NCBI GenBank assembly: GCA_035293245.1
Contig: DATDOO010000059.1
Location: 1 to 9,241 of the forward strand
Direction: 5' to 3'
Origin: DATDOO01 sp035293245
Lineage (GTDB): Bacteria; Pseudomonadota; Gammaproteobacteria; Methylococcales; Methylococcaceae
DNA length: 9,241 nucleotides
Both the position numbers and the translations under genes were made by a program. Positions within the stretch are counted from its first letter, which is position 1; the number at the start of each line of letters is the position of its first letter. Positions 5,767-9,241 of this stretch are shown in pieces. Below the pieces are notes generated by a model. That model was given only the letters and a program-made list of their open reading frames with translations, had not been told where the DNA came from and searched no databases.

Positions 5767-6087
5767 ATGCAGCAAAACAAATTGTACGTTGGTAATTTCC
5801 CGTATTCGGTCGACGAGGAGCAGTTGCGCGCTCTGTTTTCGCCCTACGGGCAGATTACGGATTTCGCCATGATCATGGATCGCGAGACGGGCCGACCCAA
5901 AGGGTTTGCCTTTATCACCTTCGCGGCCCAGCAGGCGGCTGAAAAGGCCATCGAGCAGAACGGTCGCGACCTGGGTGGCCGTCCGCTGAAGGTAAATATG
6001 GCCATGGAGCGCGACAGCAGCCGCAGTGGTGGACGACCGGGCGGCGGTTTTGGCGGCGGTGGTGGCCGTGGCGGCCCGCGCTGGTAA
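5767..6087 (+). CDS. Glycine-rich RRM RNA-binding protein
   Basis: A 106-residue single-RRM protein. RNP2 is LYVGNF (6-11) and RNP1 is KGFAFITF (45-52), with the RNA-stacking aromatics Y7, F48 and F50 in place; the domain ends near 80. The tail SRSGGRPGGG followed by GGG and RGG repeats (86-106) is an Arg/Gly-rich segment of the type seen in bacterial and plant cold-inducible RNA-binding proteins. The family binds single-stranded RNA in the cytoplasm and often accumulates on cold shift; no cold-shock element was identified here. Two starts are possible. ATG 5749 overlaps the stop of the previous gene as ATGA and would add six residues. ATG 5767 has GGAG at 5757-5760 and gives a standard N-terminus, so it is preferred. 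The gene ends 19 bp before a strong terminator, which closes the operon. Confidence 0.92.
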   Translation: MQQNKLYVGNFPYSVDEEQLRALFSPYGQITDFAMIMDRETGRPKGFAFITFAAQQAAEKAIEQNGRDLGGRPLKVNMAMERDSSRSGGRPGGGFGGGGGRGGPRW

Positions 6088-6106
6088 TCCGGCACCGCAC
6101 TTAACG

Positions 6107-6134
6107 AAAAGCCCGGAATATTCCGGGCTTTTTT
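6107..6134 (+). terminator. Intrinsic terminator after the RRM gene
   Basis: GCCCGGAA (6111-6118), a TA loop, then TTCCGGGC (6121-6128) form a perfect stem, extended by AAAA on the left and TTTT on the right and followed by a run of six T (6129-6134). This is a textbook Rho-independent terminator for the 5573-6087 operon. Confidence 0.95.
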
Positions 6135-6176
6135 ACGCTTCGTTCCCGCAACTGCGCGACTCCGCGTAAGCGGGAA
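6133..6176 (+). repeat. Interleaved inverted repeats (pseudoknot-like order)
   Basis: TTACGC (6133-6138) pairs with GCGTAA (6164-6169), and TTCCCGC (6143-6149) pairs with GCGGGAA (6170-6176). The arms interleave in the order of an H-type pseudoknot, with 4-nt and 14-nt loops. It sits directly behind the terminator, in the 218-bp gap before the glycosyltransferase gene. The rest of that gap holds no clear promoter. Confidence 0.35.
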
Positions 6177-6305
6177 ATCGTCCTAATCCCCTTGTAAATC
6201 CGCGTCGTGACTGATCTTGCATAAGGCACGCGGTCAGCCGAGCCGCCCCAGGAGACCATTCCTCCCGTGACGGCGAGCGACGTCCATAAATCGCGGTAAT
6301 ACGAC

Positions 6306-7556
6306 ATGGCCCTGCGCATCGGTATCCAGACCTGGGGTTCCAACGGGGATATTCGTCCCATGCTGGCCCTGGCGCGTGGACTGGTGCTTCGCGGCCACAC
6401 GATCACGCTCGTGGTGAGCAGCCTGGACAACCGCAGCTATGCGGAAGAGGCAGGTCGACTGGGGATTGCCTATCGGCAGGTTCCCGAGCGTTTCGACTTC
6501 GATCTGGAGGCGTTCGCGCGGCGCAGTTTGCGCATGCATGGGCTGCAGTGGCTGCGCGCGCTCCTGGAAGCGGCGTTTTTCCCCTATGAAAAGTCGATCT
6601 ACCGGGCGGCCTGCGACTTGGCGGATGGGCACGACGTCCTGATCGGCCACCACTTTCTGTATCCCTTGAAGCTGGCGGCCCGACAACGGGGAAAACCCCA
6701 TGTCTCCGTCACTTTATGCCCCGCCGCCATCCCCTCGCCCAGCCAGCCGCCCCTGCATGGTCCGGATCTCGGACCGTGGGGCAATCCCTGGCTATGGCGC
6801 CTGGCTCACCGGCTGTTCGATTGGTATCTGAAGCCGCTGGGGCGGTTGTGGTACGAACATGACCAGCCCCCCATCCGCCAGGTGTTCGACGATTTACTCA
6901 CGTCGGACACCCTGGATCTGGTGGCGGTCGATCCGCTGTTCTGTGCCGGCCTGGACGAAGTGCCTCCGCATCGGTTTTGCGGCTTCTTCAACCTGGAAGA
7001 CGACGCGCAGCGCTGGACCCAGCCGGAAGAACTTCGTGCGTTTCTGGAAGAGGGCGACGCGCCGATCTACTGCACCTTCGGGAGCCTGCAACAGGCCATG
7101 CCCGAGTGGAGCATGGACCTCTTGGTGGAAGCGGTGCGGCGAGTGGGTTGCCGGGCCATCGTGCAATCCAGTTCCGCGCGTTTCCCGGTGGATTCCAGGC
7201 AGGGACTGTGCTATTTCATCGGCCGCCACCCGCACCAGCCGGTATTCGAGCGCTGCCGGGCGGTGGTGCATCACGGCGGCGCAGGCACCACCCATGCGGC
7301 AACCCGCGCCGGCTGTCCCGCCGTGGTGGTGCCGTTCATGGACGAGCAGTTGTACTGGGGGCAGCGGCTCCACCATTTGGGACTGGCCGCGCCGCCGCTC
7401 TCCGCCAAACACGCCACCCCGGAAAAGTTGGCGCAGCGCATCCAGACCGTATTCGACAGTCCGGCCATGGGGCGGCGGGCGCTGGAGGCCCGGCAGCAAT
7501 TGGTGCAACGCGACGGTGTCGGCAAGGCTGTACCGCTCATCGAAGCGCTGTGCTGA
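6306..7556 (+). CDS. UGT-like GT-B glycosyltransferase (GT1/COG1819 type)
   Basis: A 416-residue cytoplasmic or membrane-associated glycosyltransferase. The N-terminal Rossmann domain opens IGIQTWGSNGDIRPMLALARGL (5-26), the G-x-x-GD-x-x-P signature of UDP-sugar transferases related to sterol glucosyltransferases, MGT and antibiotic GTs. The C-terminal donor domain begins PIYCTFGS (253-260) and carries VVHHGGAGTTHAATRAGCPAVVVPF (320-344) followed by DEQLYWGQRL (346-355), equivalent to the HGGxGT and D-Q diphosphate/sugar contacts of the PSPG box. Length is normal for the family and the sequence is intact. It transfers a sugar from a nucleotide donor to a lipophilic acceptor. The acceptor cannot be deduced: sterols, hopanoids, carotenoids and phenolic lipids are all possible, and no biosynthetic partner is adjacent. 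No strong ribosome binding site is seen at the ATG. It converges with the HdeD-like gene, with a 22-bp gap. Confidence 0.88.
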   Translation: MALRIGIQTWGSNGDIRPMLALARGLVLRGHTITLVVSSLDNRSYAEEAGRLGIAYRQVPERFDFDLEAFARRSLRMHGLQWLRALLEAAFFPYEKSIYRAACDLADGHDVLIGHHFLYPLKLAARQRGKPHVSVTLCPAAIPSPSQPPLHGPDLGPWGNPWLWRLAHRLFDWYLKPLGRLWYEHDQPPIRQVFDDLLTSDTLDLVAVDPLFCAGLDEVPPHRFCGFFNLEDDAQRWTQPEELRAFLEEGDAPIYCTFGSLQQAMPEWSMDLLVEAVRRVGCRAIVQSSSARFPVDSRQGLCYFIGRHPHQPVFERCRAVVHHGGAGTTHAATRAGCPAVVVPFMDEQLYWGQRLHHLGLAAPPLSAKHATPEKLAQRIQTVFDSPAMGRRALEARQQLVQRDGVGKAVPLIEALC

Positions 7557-7558
7557 AT

Positions 7559-7572
7559 CCGGAATCGTCCGG
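7559..7572. terminator. Short hairpin between convergent genes
   Basis: CCGGA (7559-7563), ATCG loop, TCCGG (7568-7572) fill most of the 22-bp convergent gap between the glycosyltransferase and HdeD-like genes. There is no T-run on either strand, so termination is only a possibility. Confidence 0.25.
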
Positions 7573-7578
7573 CGCGAC

Positions 7579-8178
7579 TCAGCCTTTGACCGCCTCGGCC
7601 GGTTTCCGCGCCTGCACCCAGAGCGCGAACATCATCATCGCCCAGCCGCGCAGTGCGATTTCCACGTTCAGGCAGAAGGCGAGGAACCAGCCCGCGGAAC
7701 TGGGCCATTCCAGCCAGATGAGCAGCCCCAGAAGGATGGATATCGCCCCGCCCGCCACGGTCGATACGGCGAGCGGCAGTTGCATGGAGTAAGCCAGGGT
7801 GATGCGGACGATGCCCCTGGTCAGCAGAAAGGCCATGATGAGCATGCCGAACCGCTCCGGTTCTGCGCTGCTGCCCAGGATGATGACTCCGGCGACGACG
7901 GTGTCCAGGGCGCCGACCTGCAGGTTATGGATGAAGTCGTGCAATTCCTTGGCGAGAAAGGCGTCGAGAAATTCCAGGAGGCCCATCCCCAGCAAAATAA
8001 AGGCGCTGACCGGCAGCCAGGAGAGTCCGCGGGCGTGCAGGATGCTGACATCGGGGTTCGACAGGCTGGCCAGCGCGAGCAGCGCCCCCGCCACGAGGAT
8101 CGTGCCGCCCTGGAACAGCAAGCGCCGCCAGTCGGCGGGGTAGCGGTGGAATTCCGAGAATTTTTCGCGCAGGCTCAT
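7579..8178 (-). CDS. HdeD/DUF308-family membrane protein
   Basis: A 199-residue, six-helix inner-membrane protein. Hydrophobic segments are at about 22-39, 53-73, 88-102, 108-128, 137-156 and 162-187, with a soluble basic N-terminus (MSLREKFSEFHRYPADWRR) and a short C-terminal tail. The size, the repeating two-helix pattern and GxxLLxxG-type glycine spacing fit the HdeD/DUF308 family (E. coli HdeD, about 190 residues, linked to acid resistance at high cell density). The biochemical activity of the family is not established. The ATG at 8178-8176 is supported by AAGGA on the minus strand (complement of 8185-8189) with 6 nt spacing. It is divergent from the glycine-zipper gene and convergent with the glycosyltransferase. 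The gene symbol is left blank because family membership does not show orthology. Confidence 0.75.
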   Translation of the reverse strand: MSLREKFSEFHRYPADWRRLLFQGGTILVAGALLALASLSNPDVSILHARGLSWLPVSAFILLGMGLLEFLDAFLAKELHDFIHNLQVGALDTVVAGVIILGSSAEPERFGMLIMAFLLTRGIVRITLAYSMQLPLAVSTVAGGAISILLGLLIWLEWPSSAGWFLAFCLNVEIALRGWAMMMFALWVQARKPAEAVKG

Positions 8179-8308
8179 GGCTCGTCCTTATTTTTCCATA
8201 ATTTCGATGGCGGTCCGCGGCGCCGTTCCGGTCGTTGGGGCCGCCGCTTCAACATATCAAAAAAATCGCACCCGCATCCGCCATCGGGAAAGTAGGACCA
8301 AAGGGCAA

Positions 8309-8337
8309 TTGTTTTCAGGGTATATCCGGATTACATT
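8309..8337 (+). promoter_or_regulatory. Possible promoter of the glycine-zipper gene
   Basis: TTGTTT (8309-8314), a 17-bp spacer, then TACATT (8332-8337). Both hexamers are partial matches to sigma70 consensus. It is 55 bp upstream of the ATG at 8392 and overlaps the palindrome at 8318-8370. Visual match only. Confidence 0.3.
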
Positions 8338-8370
8338 CCCTTGCGGTAGGGATTTCCGGATCCATATCCC
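8318..8370. repeat. Long imperfect palindrome upstream of the glycine-zipper gene
   Basis: GGGTATA-TCCGGA (8318-8330) is mirrored by TCCGGA-TCC-ATATCCC (8355-8370), and inside it ATTCCC (8335-8340) faces GGGATT (8349-8354) across an 8-nt loop. The whole forms a nested, slightly bulged hairpin, with two copies of the self-complementary TCCGGA. It lies in the 213-bp divergent gap between the HdeD-like and glycine-zipper genes, partly over a candidate promoter. The remainder of that gap shows no other structure. Confidence 0.5.
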
Positions 8371-8391
8371 CGTCAATTCAAGGAATAAGCC

Positions 8392-8883
8392 ATGATAAAC
8401 AGAGTCATGACGAGATGCGCCGTACCGATCCTGTCGGGTCTCGTAGCCCTCGGCTTTCTGTCCGGTCCGGTTGCGGCGCAAGAGCCTTTTGTCTATCCGG
8501 CTCAGGGCCAAAGCGCGCAAAAAACGGCCGCGGACAAGGCCGCGTGCCAGGGATGGGCGACGCAGCAGACGGGCGTCGATCCGTTAAGGCTGGCGGCTTC
8601 CGCGCCGCCAGCCGCCGGCACCCAGCAGGGCCAGGTATTGCGGGGCGGGGCGAAAGGCGCTGCCGCCGGCGCCGTGATTGGGGCTATCGCGGGCGATGCG
8701 GGCAAGGGGGCAGCGATCGGCGCGGCCAGTGGCGGCGTGCTGGGGGCGGCACGCAAGCGGCACGACCGGCGGGCGGCGGAGCAGGCGCAGGCCCAGCAGG
8801 CGCAAGCGCAATCCCAGCAACTCGATAGTTTCTTTCGCGCTTACGGCGCCTGCCTGCAGGGGCGGGGCTATACCGTGAATTGA
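8392..8883 (+). CDS. Glycine-zipper envelope protein (YMGG-like)
   Basis: A 163-residue exported protein. It has a Sec signal peptide (1-29, cleavage likely after VAA), then the segment QEPFVYPAQGQSAQKTAADKAACQGWATQQTGVDP (30-64), which I recognise from a family of glycine-zipper envelope proteins. A Gly/Ala-rich double helix follows, RGGAKGAAAGAVIGAIAGDAGKGAAIGAASGGVLGAA (84-120), with regular G-x3-G spacing, then a Gln/Ala coiled stretch (129-143) and the conserved end FFRAYGACLQGRGYTVN. Mature Cys52 and Cys154 could form a disulfide. Glycine zippers pack helices in membranes and are common in outer-membrane or stress-response proteins; the exact role is not known. ATG 8392 has AGGA at 8381-8384, 7 nt away. 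It is probably co-transcribed with the lipoprotein gene 67 bp downstream. The Ala/Gly-rich part is low complexity, so similarity there should be read with care. Confidence 0.85.
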   Translation: MINRVMTRCAVPILSGLVALGFLSGPVAAQEPFVYPAQGQSAQKTAADKAACQGWATQQTGVDPLRLAASAPPAAGTQQGQVLRGGAKGAAAGAVIGAIAGDAGKGAAIGAASGGVLGAARKRHDRRAAEQAQAQQAQAQSQQLDSFFRAYGACLQGRGYTVN

Positions 8884-8950
8884 GTCAGGGACGAACGCGA
8901 TCCACGGACGGAACGAATTCTTTCCTTTCCTTCAACCCGAGCGAGAAACC

Positions 8951-9241
8951 ATGAAAATCAAGGAACTGACCCCCATCGCCCTTTTGTCCGCCGCCGCACT
9001 TTTGTCCGGCTGCGCAGAAGTCCAGACGGGATCCAACGACATCAAGGGCGCGACCGTTCAGCCGGCACCCGATGCCGGCTTCATTCCCCATCCGGAACGG
9101 CAGACCGAGCACGCCGGCCTGCCGTTCCAGAAAGTCTGGATGAAGCCCGGCTTCGACAAGAACAACTACAAGGCGCTGATCGTCGCCCCGGTGGATACCC
9201 GCTACATGCTGGAAATGGACTGGCTGCACAAGATGAGTTCG
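8951..9241 (+). CDS. Lipoprotein, possibly DUF3313-like, N-terminal part (cut by window edge)
   Basis: 97 codons stay open from ATG 8951 to the right edge. The first 20 residues are a lipoprotein signal peptide (MKIKELTPIALLSAAALLSG) with lipobox LSGC and lipidated Cys21; Ala at +2 predicts sorting to the outer membrane. After a linker (about 22-50) the folded part starts FQKVWMKPGFDKNNYKALIVAPVDTRYMLEMDW (about 60-92). The pattern W-x-K-PG-x-D-x-x-x-Y-K-x-L-x-V-x-PV resembles the start of DUF3313-type lipoproteins, but that is recalled similarity on a fragment and another lipoprotein family is possible. No strong ribosome binding site is present. It lies 67 bp downstream of the glycine-zipper gene on the same strand with no terminator between, which suggests a two-gene envelope operon. 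Function unknown. Confidence 0.7.
   Translation, partial: MKIKELTPIALLSAAALLSGCAEVQTGSNDIKGATVQPAPDAGFIPHPERQTEHAGLPFQKVWMKPGFDKNNYKALIVAPVDTRYMLEMDWLHKMSS

Noticed and set aside
6859..8295. Plus-strand open frame of 478 codons
   Set aside because: It is the shifted frame of the glycosyltransferase and the antisense of the HdeD-like gene, made long by high GC content.

Overview
The window is GC-rich and dense, with short intergenic gaps and gene families that point to a gammaproteobacterium: an NDH-2 and a polyprenyl diphosphate synthase that follow the E. coli Ndh and IspB sequences almost end to end, an E. coli-type lipoprotein ApbE, an HdeD-type membrane protein and a glycine-zipper envelope protein. 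A methanotroph-like lineage (Methylococcales) would fit the GC content and gene mix, but that is a guess from general appearance, not a demonstrated assignment.

Layout, left to right. (1) 1-223, minus: N-terminus of a divergent NodU/CmcH-type carbamoyltransferase, cut by the window edge. (2) 289-389: a GC-rich inverted repeat of the intergenic REP-like kind. (3) 456-1511, plus: an AlkB/XylM-type integral-membrane di-iron hydroxylase with all nine expected histidines. (4) 1502-2542, minus: ApbE lipoprotein (FAD:protein FMN transferase), overlapping the hydroxylase tail-to-tail by 10 bp. (5) 2680-3990, plus: ndh, type II NADH:quinone oxidoreductase, divergent from apbE. (6) 4113-5123, plus: ispB, with a dyad-symmetric promoter region upstream and tRNA-Pro(CGG) 10 bp downstream. 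(7) 5211-5572: a 362-bp stretch without a convincing gene, containing a strong hairpin. (8) 5573-5752 and 5767-6087, plus: a tiny lysine-rich protein followed at once by a glycine-rich RRM RNA-binding protein, closed by a clear intrinsic terminator. (9) 6306-7556, plus: a GT-B glycosyltransferase of the UGT/COG1819 type. (10) 7579-8178, minus: HdeD/DUF308-type membrane protein. (11) 8392-8883 and 8951-end, plus: a glycine-zipper secreted protein and a lipoprotein cut by the right edge.

Functional themes: ndh (NADH to quinone) and ispB (the side chain of ubiquinone) are adjacent and both serve the quinone pool. apbE serves flavin cofactor attachment on the far side of the inner membrane. The AlkB-like enzyme would need electrons from a rubredoxin or ferredoxin system that is not in the window. 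The right half is mostly envelope and stress related.

I found no phage, CRISPR, toxin-antitoxin or defence system. The more interesting items are the dyad over the ispB promoter, the hairpin-bearing leader plus the lysine-rich/RRM gene pair, the palindrome upstream of the glycine-zipper gene, and the identity of the AlkB-like and carbamoyltransferase subfamilies.
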